Source of the DNA: PGYR01 sp041595255
Lineage (GTDB): Bacteria; Bacteroidota; Ignavibacteria; Kapaibacteriales; UBA2268
DNA length: 23,488 bases
Direction: 5' to 3'
Assembly: GCA_041595255.1 (NCBI GenBank)
Contig: JBFHKR010000030.1
Location: forward strand, 1-23,488
The position numbers were made by a program, and so were the translations under genes. Numbering within the stretch: position 1 is the stretch's first letter; each line of letters starts with the position of its first letter. The notes under the pieces were generated by a model. It was not told the DNA's origin, ran no database searches, and was given only the letters and a program-made list of their open reading frames with translations. Shown in pieces: positions 9,095-17,079 of the stretch.

Positions 9095-9831
9095 AGTTTA
9101 AGCTTTTTGAAAATACTTTCAGGAATTGATTTTATTATTCCCATTATAATTCTCCAATAGCCTGGAACAAACATAACATCTCTACCAACATTTATTCCAT
9201 TGTAGATTTGCTTACCTACACTAGCAGGACTAGCAAACAATAAACCTTTCTTGAGATCCTTGGTCATAGGTGTATCAACCATTCCTGGTTTGATTGTGAT
9301 TACTTTTATTCCTTTTTCGTAGAGTCTGTTTCTTAGTCCTTCCAAATACTTTGACACACCTCCTTTCGCTGAACCATAGATAAAATTACTTTGTCTACCT
9401 CTTTCTCCTGCTACTGAAGAAATTACAGCTATAGTACCCTTACCTTTGCTTTCTAAATATTCTGATGCTACAGTACATAAAGATATTACACTAGTACAAT
9501 TTATATTAAACTCTTCTATAACTTTCATTTGATTATTACGGATTTGTTCATTGTCTGGTAAAGTACCATGTGCTATAAAAATTAAGTCAAGTTGTCCAAT
9601 TGATTCATTTGCATTTTTAATTGTAATTGGATGTTTTTCCCAATTCAAAGCTTCGCAAGTTTCAACCAATATTTTACCTGCACCTCTAGCAATCAAATCT
9701 TTTTTTACTATTTCTAGTTTATCTATATCTCTTCCAACTAAATATAGATTAGCTCCATCTTTAGCATAGTTTTTTAAAGTCTCTTCAGCTATTTTACTTG
9801 TAGCTCCAAATACATATATATTTTTTATCAT
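9091..9831 (-). CDS. dprE2: Short-chain dehydrogenase, DprE2-like polyprenylphospho-2-keto-pentofuranose reductase
   Basis: A 246-residue SDR enzyme. The N-terminal nucleotide-binding motif is VFGATSKIAEE (7-17), in place of the classical TGxxxGIG, as is typical of the DprE2 type. The catalytic triad is Ser139, Tyr152 and Lys156. In mycobacteria DprE2 reduces the 2-keto intermediate made by DprE1, with NAD(P)H, completing epimerisation of decaprenyl-phospho-ribose to decaprenyl-phospho-arabinose. SDRs are a huge family and sequence alone would not fix the substrate; the assignment rests on the ATGA overlap with the DprE1-like gene immediately upstream. It is the last gene of the operon and its TAG stop shares bases with the TAA of the convergent kinase gene. 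No terminator is visible. Confidence 0.82.
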   Translation of the reverse strand: MIKNIYVFGATSKIAEETLKNYAKDGANLYLVGRDIDKLEIVKKDLIARGAGKILVETCEALNWEKHPITIKNANESIGQLDLIFIAHGTLPDNEQIRNNQMKVIEEFNINCTSVISLCTVASEYLESKGKGTIAVISSVAGERGRQSNFIYGSAKGGVSKYLEGLRNRLYEKGIKVITIKPGMVDTPMTKDLKKGLLFASPASVGKQIYNGINVGRDVMFVPGYWRIIMGIIKSIPESIFKKLKL

Positions 9832-11135
9832 TTTATTCTTCTGTAAAAACTTGATGAAAAATTTGGATCCTTATATTTTAAGAATTCCTCAAAGTTAGGA
9901 TAGAATTGATGAAAATGATCACGACTCATTCTTGCATCTTTACCTGGGTACAATCTACCACCATTTTTTGCAACTATATTATCAATCTTATCCAATAGTT
10001 GTAAGGTTTTTTCCCCATTCATTCTATAATCTATTGCTAATGTTATACCTTTTTTAGGAAATGACAACATACCTGGTGATTCAAAATCTCCAAAAGATTT
10101 GAGTACTGTTAAAAACGATGACATACCAGAATTAACAATCTCTTCAAATATTAAGTGCATGTTTTGTATACAATTATCATAAGGTAAAACGAACTGATGT
10201 TGCAAAAATCCATTCTTCCCATAAGCTTTCTCCCAACCATCAATCATGTCAAGTGGATAGAAGTAAGGTTCGAATGGTACAATCTGTGTTGATAATCTAC
10301 TGAATTGCTTACTATAGAATAGCTTATTGAAAGCCTTTACAGTGAAATTATTTATAAAACTCGCTTCAATTGGAAAAGGAAGTGCACCATCTTTCATTTT
10401 AAAGGATTTACTAACTTCTGCTTTTGTAGCATGCCTGCCTCTCATATATATCCCTTTACCCATATTCTTCCCTTTGGTCGTACAATCAACCCATGAAACT
10501 GTATATGGGAATAAATTTTCTGACTCTTTATTCAAATCAAAAAAAGCATCAAGATTATCGAATTTGATATTCTCAACATACATAAAAGGAGTTTCAATAG
10601 AAATTAATTGAAACTCAACAGTTTTAATAAATCCGGTTAATCCTAAACCACCAATAGTAGCAGCAAATAATTCTTTATTATTCTCAGAATTACATTTATA
10701 AGATATACCATCGGATTTTAAAAGCTCGATTTCAGTAACGTGCAAACCGAATGTACCAGCCGTATGATGATTTTTACCATGGACATCATTTGCTACAGCA
10801 CCACCTAAGGTTATAAATTTCGTTCCTGGTGTGACTGGCAAAAACCAGCCCTTTGGAACTGAAAATTCTAGTATTTCTTTCAATGTAATTCCAGCTTCGC
10901 ATTTTATTTTGCCATTATCATTATTAAAACTTATAATATGATTTAAGTTTGTAGTATCTATCAGTATTCCATCTTTATTTAGACAAACATCGCCATAGCT
11001 TTTTCCTTTACCATAACATAAAACAGATTCTTCTAAGTTCAGCTTTTCTAGATCAGATAACCAAGTAGGGTAGAGTACTTCTCTAGGAAATACTTTCGGA
11101 TACTTATTGAATGATAAATAGTTTTGATTTTCCAT
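9828..11135 (-). CDS. dprE1: FAD-dependent DprE1-like polyprenylphospho-ribose 2'-oxidase
   Basis: A 435-residue oxidase of the VAO/FAD_binding_4 family. DprE1 oxidises the 2'-OH of decaprenyl-phospho-beta-D-ribose to the keto form. Family-specific blocks are clear: YGKGKSYGDV (41-50), VTPGTKFITLGGA (101-113), NDVHGKNHHTAG (116-127), LQHQFVLP (311-318) and GGRLYPGKDAR (392-402), with Lys399 matching the essential Lys418 of the mycobacterial enzyme. The residue matching mycobacterial Cys387, the covalent target of benzothiazinones, appears to be Ala367 in the GITLAIDY segment. Its ATG overlaps the stop of the HAD-UbiA gene by one base and its TGA overlaps the start of the reductase gene, so the three are translationally coupled. 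Residue numbers of the mycobacterial protein are from memory. Confidence 0.9.
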   Translation of the reverse strand: MENQNYLSFNKYPKVFPREVLYPTWLSDLEKLNLEESVLCYGKGKSYGDVCLNKDGILIDTTNLNHIISFNNDNGKIKCEAGITLKEILEFSVPKGWFLPVTPGTKFITLGGAVANDVHGKNHHTAGTFGLHVTEIELLKSDGISYKCNSENNKELFAATIGGLGLTGFIKTVEFQLISIETPFMYVENIKFDNLDAFFDLNKESENLFPYTVSWVDCTTKGKNMGKGIYMRGRHATKAEVSKSFKMKDGALPFPIEASFINNFTVKAFNKLFYSKQFSRLSTQIVPFEPYFYPLDMIDGWEKAYGKNGFLQHQFVLPYDNCIQNMHLIFEEIVNSGMSSFLTVLKSFGDFESPGMLSFPKKGITLAIDYRMNGEKTLQLLDKIDNIVAKNGGRLYPGKDARMSRDHFHQFYPNFEEFLKYKDPNFSSSFYRRIK

Positions 11136-12607
11136 TATGCTGCCAGATAAGCTATTATAAATATAATTAAACCAACTATATAGCTTACTTTATCTTTTCC
11201 TGTAAATACAATTGGATCATCTGTCATTTTGCCTCTTACACTTAGATGCCATATTCTACTAATCCAATAAAGAAAAACAGGGGTAATCATCCATAGAAGT
11301 TTTGGTTCAGAATATAGCCCTGTAGCTTGTGTACTATCTATATAAAGCACAAATACTAACACAGATAAAAAACCAGCAGCGGGTCCCATACTGAGTAATA
11401 AACCCATATCTTCTATATGGTAGCCACGACCTTTCGCTTCTATCTCGTTTTTCTTTTTCATTACTAATAGTTCAGTATATCTCTTGAGTACAGCTAAATT
11501 CATAAAGAAGAACATAGAAAAGGCCAATATCCACATTGATAAATCGACATTTGCAGCGAAGGCACCTGCTACTATTCTACTTGTAAAGAGTGTCGCAAGT
11601 AGTATAATATCAAGTATTGGCACTTTTTTAAGACTAAATGAGTATGCCGTTGTGATAATTATATATGATAAAAGGATTAATTGAAATGTTTGACTAAGTA
11701 AGAATGATAATCCAACTCCAACTACTAAGAGTATTGGCACTAGAGATATACCAACCTGAATCGGCAAATCTCCTGATGCAAGTGGTCTTTTTTTCTTTCT
11801 TGGATGGCTTCTATCCGAATCTAAGTCTAATAAATCATTTAAAACATAAACAAAACTTGCAGAAATACTAAAAGAAAAGAAACCTATAACCACATTCGTT
11901 AAGTCAGTTACGTTTCCAAGTGTGTGAGCAAGTAAAATTGGTAAAAATAATAGTAGATTCTTTACCCACTGATATACACGTATTTCTTTTATTATTTTTT
12001 TAAAAACATTAACTTCTTTATAAAAGCTTTTTTCTACTCTAAAACTCTTATTAACTCCTTCAATAAACGACTTATTATTGGAAACTACTATGGCCGCCGC
12101 AGCATCTTTCCACACATTATAATCTACTTTAGCATCTCCTGCATATACATATTTCCCTATCCCAAATTCCTCATTTAATACTTTTGCTTTTTTATCTGAT
12201 TTTAAGTTATAACCATCTTTAGTTGCATAAACGCCATCAAAAATATTGAGATGTTTAGCTACTTTATCTGCTATCGAAATATGACTAGCAGTAGCTAAGT
12301 AAACCTTTCTTCCTTTATCCCTTTCGCTAATAGCATAATCAATAAGTTCTTGATTATAGGGTAATCCTTCAGCTTTAAAATCAATTCTTTTATCTATTTC
12401 TTCCTTTAAGTTTGGTTTACCTTTTAACAACCAAATAGGTACCATTATTAATAATAAGGGATTAACTTTAACAAGTTGAAAAATTGATTCAAATAGGGCA
12501 TCACTTCTTATGAGTGTACCATCTAAATCTAAACAAAGGGCCGTTTCTTTGATATTCGTTAAATCTTTAGATTCTTGCAATTTTCTTCTCAAATAGTTGT
12601 AAAGCAA
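11135..12607 (-). CDS. HAD phosphatase-UbiA prenyltransferase fusion, probable polyprenyl-phosphate phosphoribosyltransferase
   Basis: Residues 20-190 form a HAD hydrolase: motif I CLDLDGTL (Asp27, Asp29), motif II at YLATASH (103-109) and motif IV AGDAKVD (Asp158, Asp162). Residues about 205-490 form a polytopic UbiA domain with the Mg-binding motif NDLLDLDSD (257-265), the following RKKKRPLASG and a YSFSLKKVPILD loop. UbiA proteins of this type include DPPR synthase, which transfers phosphoribose from PRPP to polyprenyl phosphate, and the neighbours support that role. The HAD half may remove the 5-phosphate from the product; this is inference. The fusion itself is a known architecture. The HAD motif precedes the first internal Met, so the start is TTG at 12607, 12592 or 12580, overlapping glf by 41, 26 or 14 bases. 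Confidence 0.88.
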   Translation of the reverse strand: MLYNYLRRKLQESKDLTNIKETALCLDLDGTLIRSDALFESIFQLVKVNPLLLIMVPIWLLKGKPNLKEEIDKRIDFKAEGLPYNQELIDYAISERDKGRKVYLATASHISIADKVAKHLNIFDGVYATKDGYNLKSDKKAKVLNEEFGIGKYVYAGDAKVDYNVWKDAAAAIVVSNNKSFIEGVNKSFRVEKSFYKEVNVFKKIIKEIRVYQWVKNLLLFLPILLAHTLGNVTDLTNVVIGFFSFSISASFVYVLNDLLDLDSDRSHPRKKKRPLASGDLPIQVGISLVPILLVVGVGLSFLLSQTFQLILLSYIIITTAYSFSLKKVPILDIILLATLFTSRIVAGAFAANVDLSMWILAFSMFFFMNLAVLKRYTELLVMKKKNEIEAKGRGYHIEDMGLLLSMGPAAGFLSVLVFVLYIDSTQATGLYSEPKLLWMITPVFLYWISRIWHLSVRGKMTDDPIVFTGKDKVSYIVGLIIFIIAYLAA

Positions 12608-13688
12608 CTCCGACGGTCTGATCCATATTATAATATTTATAATCAGCTAATCGACCTACAAAATAAACGTTTTTTTCTTTATCTGCCAATTCTTTATACT
12701 TCTCAAACAACTCAAGATTCTCTTTTTGGGGAATTGGATAATAAGGATCATTTTTACCAAAAACATATTCTTCCGGATACTCGTAAGCAATAGTTGTTTT
12801 GTTATGTTTTTGTTTCGTTAAATGTTTGAATTCTGTTATTCTAGTGTAATCATGGTCATTAGGATAATTAATTTGTGCACCAGACTGAAAAAATTCTGTT
12901 TCAATCGTCTGCATATCAAAATTCAATGTTCGATAGGGAAGACGACCCAATTTGAAATCAAAATAATAGTCTATATGACCTGTATATATCAATTGGTCAT
13001 ATTCCAAATCTTCAATTACATCTTTGTAGTCTGTTTGTAACATGATACTAATGTTCTTATTATCTAGCATTTTTTGGAACATTTTTGTGTACCCAAACTT
13101 TGGAATGGCTTGATAAGTATCTTGGAAATATCTATCATCTCGACTCAAAAATACAGGGACTCGACCAGATACAGATGGATCTAGTTCCTCGGGCTTCATA
13201 CCCCATTGTTTTAGATTGTATCCTAAAAAGACTTTCTCATATATAAAATCCGCAAGCTCCTTTAATTCTTCATTGCTTGTTTCTCTTAGTTTTAGAATAG
13301 GAATTTTAACTCCAAAACCATAAGTTTCTATTAGTAAGTCTTCTAATCTTTGTGCCTTTTCTACCTCATAAACTGTATGTATAGAATTAAAGTTGAATGG
13401 AACAGTTACCTCTTTTTCGTCAATAATTGCCTTTACTTTGTGCTCATAAGGAATCCAATCAGTGAAATTAGAAAGATATTCCCATACTTTTTTCATTTGT
13501 GTATGGAATATATGAGGACCATATTTATGGACTAAAAGTCCATTATCATCAAAGTAATCATAACAGTTACCACCAATATGGTTCCTTTTTTCAATAATTA
13601 GGCATTTTTTGTTCAATTGAGTTGCTATTCTTTCAGCCAATACACAACCAGAATAACCAGCTCCTACTATTACGTAATCATATTTCAT
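12567..13688 (-). CDS. glf: UDP-galactopyranose mutase
   Basis: Glf is a flavoenzyme that contracts UDP-galactopyranose to UDP-galactofuranose, the donor for Galf in lipopolysaccharide O-chains, capsules and mycobacterial galactan. The 373-residue length is typical. Signatures are the FAD-binding VGAGYSG (8-14) followed by an acidic Glu33, the HKYGPHIFHT block (54-63), the substrate-recognition Trp162 in LKQWG, Arg176 in SGRVPVF and the C-terminal YKYYNMDQTVG flavin motif. The ATG overlaps the flippase stop (ATGA) and the 3' end overlaps the HAD-UbiA gene. Its presence beside DprE1/DprE2/UbiA homologues puts Galf and probable Araf donor synthesis in one operon. Confidence 0.96.
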   Translation of the reverse strand: MKYDYVIVGAGYSGCVLAERIATQLNKKCLIIEKRNHIGGNCYDYFDDNGLLVHKYGPHIFHTQMKKVWEYLSNFTDWIPYEHKVKAIIDEKEVTVPFNFNSIHTVYEVEKAQRLEDLLIETYGFGVKIPILKLRETSNEELKELADFIYEKVFLGYNLKQWGMKPEELDPSVSGRVPVFLSRDDRYFQDTYQAIPKFGYTKMFQKMLDNKNISIMLQTDYKDVIEDLEYDQLIYTGHIDYYFDFKLGRLPYRTLNFDMQTIETEFFQSGAQINYPNDHDYTRITEFKHLTKQKHNKTTIAYEYPEEYVFGKNDPYYPIPQKENLELFEKYKELADKEKNVYFVGRLADYKYYNMDQTVGVALQLFEKKIARI

Positions 13689-15100
13689 GTTTTTAATATC
13701 TTTTTAATATCTAAAATTCTAAAAAACCCAGAGTAATGTGTAATCAAAATATATAATATTACTGTAGAAATAATACCTACTATATTACCAATATGATCAT
13801 TAATATATAATATAGATGGAAGAATCGAAACTACACCAATAACAAATACTATAAATATGTTTAATAGATAAACTTTATTAGTTGCTTTATATAGATTATA
13901 AGAAAGTGCCACTAATAATGTAAACTCCGCTATTATAGTAGCTATAGTAGCACCATAAGCTCCATAATTAGGTATTAGTAATATATCTATTATTATATTC
14001 ATAAATACAGCATAAATAGTAGCATAAACCACTAATTTTTCCATTTTCCATGCTACTAAAGTTGAAGACAAAGAAACGTTGATAAACACAATAAATATTG
14101 AGAAAGCAAATAATTTCATTAGTATAGCAGATCCTTGATATTCTGAATTCAATAAACTGGAAATTAAAAAATCAGAATAAAAGTAAGTTATAAATGCAGT
14201 TAAAGCTCCTACTATATGTATAGCTTTGCTGTATTTATTATAAAGTTCATTTCTACTTTTTGAATCATTTGCTCTTGAGAGCTGTGGGAAGAAAGCATTC
14301 TGAATTATAATAGAAGGTACTATAGCAAGAGCAACAATCTTATATGCGGCATGATATATTCCTGCTTCGAATTTGTAATCTGTAAGTAGGACACCTATTA
14401 AAGATAAATCAATATTATTCATTATTGAAACCATTATAGAAAATAGTCCAATTGGTATTGATCCTTTTGCTATTCTTTTCCAATTTTCCGAATTGTAACT
14501 AAGTTTAATCTTACCAACCTTTGATAAGTAATAAATAGTCATCAGTACACTATTAAAAAGTAATGAAAAAGATAAAATACCAAGTGCAAGCAATGTATCT
14601 TCAGGTCCATTTACATATAGTAATACAAGTATTAAGCTTAGCCCTGAAACTAATATAGTTCGTATAGCTATAATACCCATTCTTTCTAATCCTTGGAAAA
14701 CCCAATTCAAAAGAATGGCATTAGAAAATATGTTGATTCCAATTATTAGAGTGGCAAATTGGACTAGGATATCATCTATAAATGTATAAGTGAAAACAAT
14801 AAGAATTGTATAAGCAATTATAGCTAGTAGTAATCTCAGTGAGAAAATATGACTAACATTATTCTCTACATTTTTATTATCTGTTGCAACTTCTCTTGAC
14901 CCATAAACATCAATTCCGAAACTAACGAATAATATAAAATATGAAACTGTAGATGTAGCAATGCCATAAACACCATTACCCTCTGCACCAAGTACATTAG
15001 CAAGATAAATAGTGTAAATGGCTTGTAGTCCTTTTCCAGCAAATTCTGCTATACTTTGGAATGATAAATTTTCTAACAGTTTGCGATTAGAAGATGACAT
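13685..15100 (-). CDS. Wzx/MOP-type lipid-linked oligosaccharide flippase
   Basis: A 471-residue, strongly hydrophobic polytopic membrane protein with about 12-14 predicted helices and short charged loops. The N-terminus (NRKLLENLSFQSIAEFAGKG followed by a GxYGIATSTVSYFILF-type segment) is typical of polysaccharide-biosynthesis flippases of the MOP superfamily. Such proteins move undecaprenyl-linked glycans across the inner membrane. Because no glycosyltransferase or polymerase lies nearby and the downstream genes make furanose donors, it could move a Galf- or Araf-containing lipid, or simply serve the host's O-chain or capsule; the substrate cannot be read from sequence. The TGA overlaps glf by four bases, and 23 bases separate the start from the DUF3467 gene upstream. 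Confidence 0.88.
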   Translation of the reverse strand: MSSSNRKLLENLSFQSIAEFAGKGLQAIYTIYLANVLGAEGNGVYGIATSTVSYFILFVSFGIDVYGSREVATDNKNVENNVSHIFSLRLLLAIIAYTILIVFTYTFIDDILVQFATLIIGINIFSNAILLNWVFQGLERMGIIAIRTILVSGLSLILVLLYVNGPEDTLLALGILSFSLLFNSVLMTIYYLSKVGKIKLSYNSENWKRIAKGSIPIGLFSIMVSIMNNIDLSLIGVLLTDYKFEAGIYHAAYKIVALAIVPSIIIQNAFFPQLSRANDSKSRNELYNKYSKAIHIVGALTAFITYFYSDFLISSLLNSEYQGSAILMKLFAFSIFIVFINVSLSSTLVAWKMEKLVVYATIYAVFMNIIIDILLIPNYGAYGATIATIIAEFTLLVALSYNLYKATNKVYLLNIFIVFVIGVVSILPSILYINDHIGNIVGIISTVILYILITHYSGFFRILDIKKILKT

Positions 15101-15123
15101 CTATTTCGCTTTCCTGTGTTAAC

Positions 15124-15453
15124 TTAATTAATTTTAGTATTTCCGGTACCGCCTTCAAAACCAGGGAAATTATTAATATTCCCACTACCATCTATCTGAA
15201 TTTCGCCGTTAACAGCTTCAAATTTGCCAATATTATCATTCAAAGCTCGAGCAAGCATTTTAGCATGCTGAGGGGTCATTATTATTCTTGAATGAACTTT
15301 TGCATTTGGTGTACCCGGTAATACTCTTGTAAAATCAATGACAAATTCTGCCTTGCTGTGAGCTATAATAGCTAGATTGGAGTAAGTCCCTTGCGAAACT
15401 TCATCTGATATCTCAATATTTAAGCTGTTTTTATTGTTCTTAGGGTCGTTCAT
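15124..15453 (-). CDS. DUF3467 family protein
   Basis: A 109-residue soluble protein. The core SQGTYSNLAIIAHSKAEFVI, the DFTRVLPG segment and the SRIIMTPQHAKMLARALNDNI block match the DUF3467 family as I know it from Bacteroidota and relatives. The last 25 residues are Gly/Asn-rich and likely disordered. The biochemical role of the family is unknown. Here it lies between the TPR gene (8-base gap) and the flippase gene (23-base gap), which suggests co-transcription, though DUF3467 genes are also found in unrelated contexts, so a glycan role should not be assumed. Confidence 0.85.
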   Translation of the reverse strand: MNDPKNNKNSLNIEISDEVSQGTYSNLAIIAHSKAEFVIDFTRVLPGTPNAKVHSRIIMTPQHAKMLARALNDNIGKFEAVNGEIQIDGSGNINNFPGFEGGTGNTKIN

Positions 15454-15461
15454 TACATTCC

Positions 15462-16973
15462 TTATTTTAAGTTTTCTAGTTTCTTTTGGATTAATTGTGT
15501 TTTAGATTCGTTTTTCATAGTCGAATATAATTTCAATAAATCTAAATAGAAAGCTCGTTTCTCATTTTGTTCTACCATCAACTCAACTTCATCTAATTTA
15601 TCTAAAGTTTCTTTTAACTTTTCTTCATTTTCAATTACTTGATATATATTAGCAAGTTGTAACAGTACATTATGGTTATCTTCAAACTGTTTAGTTTTTG
15701 AAGTTCTAGTATAATATTCAGCTGACTTTACTAAATCTGGGAAATAATTTTCAGTTTTAATTTGATAATTAGGATCTTTCTCTAGTTTTTCTTGTTCAAT
15801 TTTTTGTAATAAACCAGCTTTGTTTTTATATGCAGAAGCTATATTATATAGAGCATAATCATATTCTGGGTCTAATTTAAGGGCTGATTCATATTTACTT
15901 ATTGCTTCTTCGTATTTGCCCATACTAGAAAGTAAATCACCGTATTGTAACCAATAGCGTTTATTGTCTGGTGAAGTTTTAGTTGCTTCTTCTAACTCTG
16001 CTATTGCTTTATCTGTATTACCTGTTTCTTGTAGAATTTGAATCTTTAAACCACCAGCTTCCTTATTAGAGGGTTTTAAAGTTATTAAATAATCAAGATT
16101 TCTAATTGCGTCTTCATATTTTTTATTACTGTAATATTTTTGTGCTAATGCTGCATAAGGGTCTATATTTATAGGATTATATTGGAATTTTTCAGGTTTA
16201 CTCCATTGCTCAGGAAGGTTTAATCTCCAACCTTCTACTTTATAGCTTCCTTCATTTAATTCCTTTTTAGAATGTAAATAAACCTCATTACCATTGTACA
16301 TTATTCTATCTGTTATAGTTATAAATCCTTTAGCACTGTCTTGTACTGTAATTGATTCAGTAGGTTGACCTAGTACTGTTAGAGCCTCTTCTCTATACAT
16401 ATCTAAATTTATGTTTGATTCTTTTGCCAACTCGTACTCTGAATTATTGGCTTTTATAAATTCTTCATAAGATTCAATTGCTTTCGGATCATTATTCTTT
16501 GCCTCATATACCCTTCCTTTTAAGTTATAAAGGTCAAATAATTGAGGGCGAAGTTTCAAACTCAAATCTGCATTTTCAATAGATTTATCTAATAATGACT
16601 CATCTTTTTGTTGGAAGTAAGACTGATAATACCTGTATGCATTCGAATATGACTGAGATAAGATCTGAGTCTCTATAAATGCCGCTTGTTCTTTGTTTTT
16701 CTTTGATTTTATGTAATCTCTGGATTCTGCTATTACATTTGCAGCACCTAAGTAATCTTCTTTTTTGTATAAAATTTGTGCATGCAGTATATGTGCATCT
16801 TCATTTTTAGGATTTTTCTTAAGCTCTTTTCTAATATTCTCAATAGCTTCGTTTAACTTACCTTTTTGATAGTCCATTTTAGCACTATTCATCTCTTGAG
16901 AAGCGCATTGGAAACCTTGCAATAATACAGCTCCAATGAATAAAAACAGGGATGCTACTATAAATCTTTTCAC
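15462..16973 (-). CDS. Exported TPR-repeat protein, possible lipoprotein
   Basis: A 503-residue protein with a signal peptide (1-22) ending in LQGFQC; Cys23 could be lipidated, although the residues before it do not match the strict lipobox. TPR-like helical hairpins occur at about 27-95, 125-175 and 270-385, the clearest being WLQYGDLLSSMGKYEEAISK and the following helix. A non-TPR segment (about 195-265), rich in polar and beta-prone residues, interrupts the array. The likely site is the periplasm or outer membrane, with a scaffolding role; the function is unknown. The start is GTG, supported by a GGAG ribosome-binding site five bases upstream (no in-frame ATG nearby). It is the first gene of the seven-gene operon. 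Confidence 0.82.
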   Translation of the reverse strand: MKRFIVASLFLFIGAVLLQGFQCASQEMNSAKMDYQKGKLNEAIENIRKELKKNPKNEDAHILHAQILYKKEDYLGAANVIAESRDYIKSKKNKEQAAFIETQILSQSYSNAYRYYQSYFQQKDESLLDKSIENADLSLKLRPQLFDLYNLKGRVYEAKNNDPKAIESYEEFIKANNSEYELAKESNINLDMYREEALTVLGQPTESITVQDSAKGFITITDRIMYNGNEVYLHSKKELNEGSYKVEGWRLNLPEQWSKPEKFQYNPINIDPYAALAQKYYSNKKYEDAIRNLDYLITLKPSNKEAGGLKIQILQETGNTDKAIAELEEATKTSPDNKRYWLQYGDLLSSMGKYEEAISKYESALKLDPEYDYALYNIASAYKNKAGLLQKIEQEKLEKDPNYQIKTENYFPDLVKSAEYYTRTSKTKQFEDNHNVLLQLANIYQVIENEEKLKETLDKLDEVELMVEQNEKRAFYLDLLKLYSTMKNESKTQLIQKKLENLK

Positions 16974-17007
16974 ATTAACTCCAAAAATATTTTTCTTAAA
17001 AAGTTTA

Positions 17008-17038
17008 CTAAATTAACAAATTGATAAAGTTCTAACAA
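17008..17038 (-). promoter_or_regulatory. Candidate Bacteroidota-type promoter of the seven-gene operon
   Basis: Read on the minus strand, CTTG (17039-17036) is followed after 20 bases by TAATTTAG (17015-17008). This fits the Bacteroidota pattern TTTG-N19-TAnnTTTG with one mismatch in each box. It lies just downstream of the rlpA terminator and 35 bases before the GTG start of the TPR gene. Such weak motifs arise readily in AT-rich DNA. Confidence 0.4.
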
Positions 17039-17043
17039 GTTAA

Positions 17044-17076
17044 AAAAAAACAGCCTCGAAAAGCTGTTTTATTTTT
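17044..17076 (-). terminator. Rho-independent terminator of rlpA
   Basis: On the minus strand, AAAACAGC and GCTGTTTT form an 8-bp stem (17070-17063 with 17054-17047) around an 8-base loop, and the right arm continues into a run of T. The hairpin begins about ten bases after the rlpA-like stop. Because the A and T tracts flank both sides it could also act on plus-strand transcripts, but no plus-strand gene needs it here. Confidence 0.8.
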
Positions 17077-17079
17077 CTG

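Noticed and set aside
10327..10611. Plus-strand open frame of 94 codons inside the DprE1-like gene
   Set aside because: Antisense to a well-supported coding region, with no recognisable motif.
12567..12607. Possible frameshift at the glf / HAD-UbiA junction
   Set aside because: Both proteins are complete at their ends and in different frames; a long overlap with a TTG start explains the arrangement.
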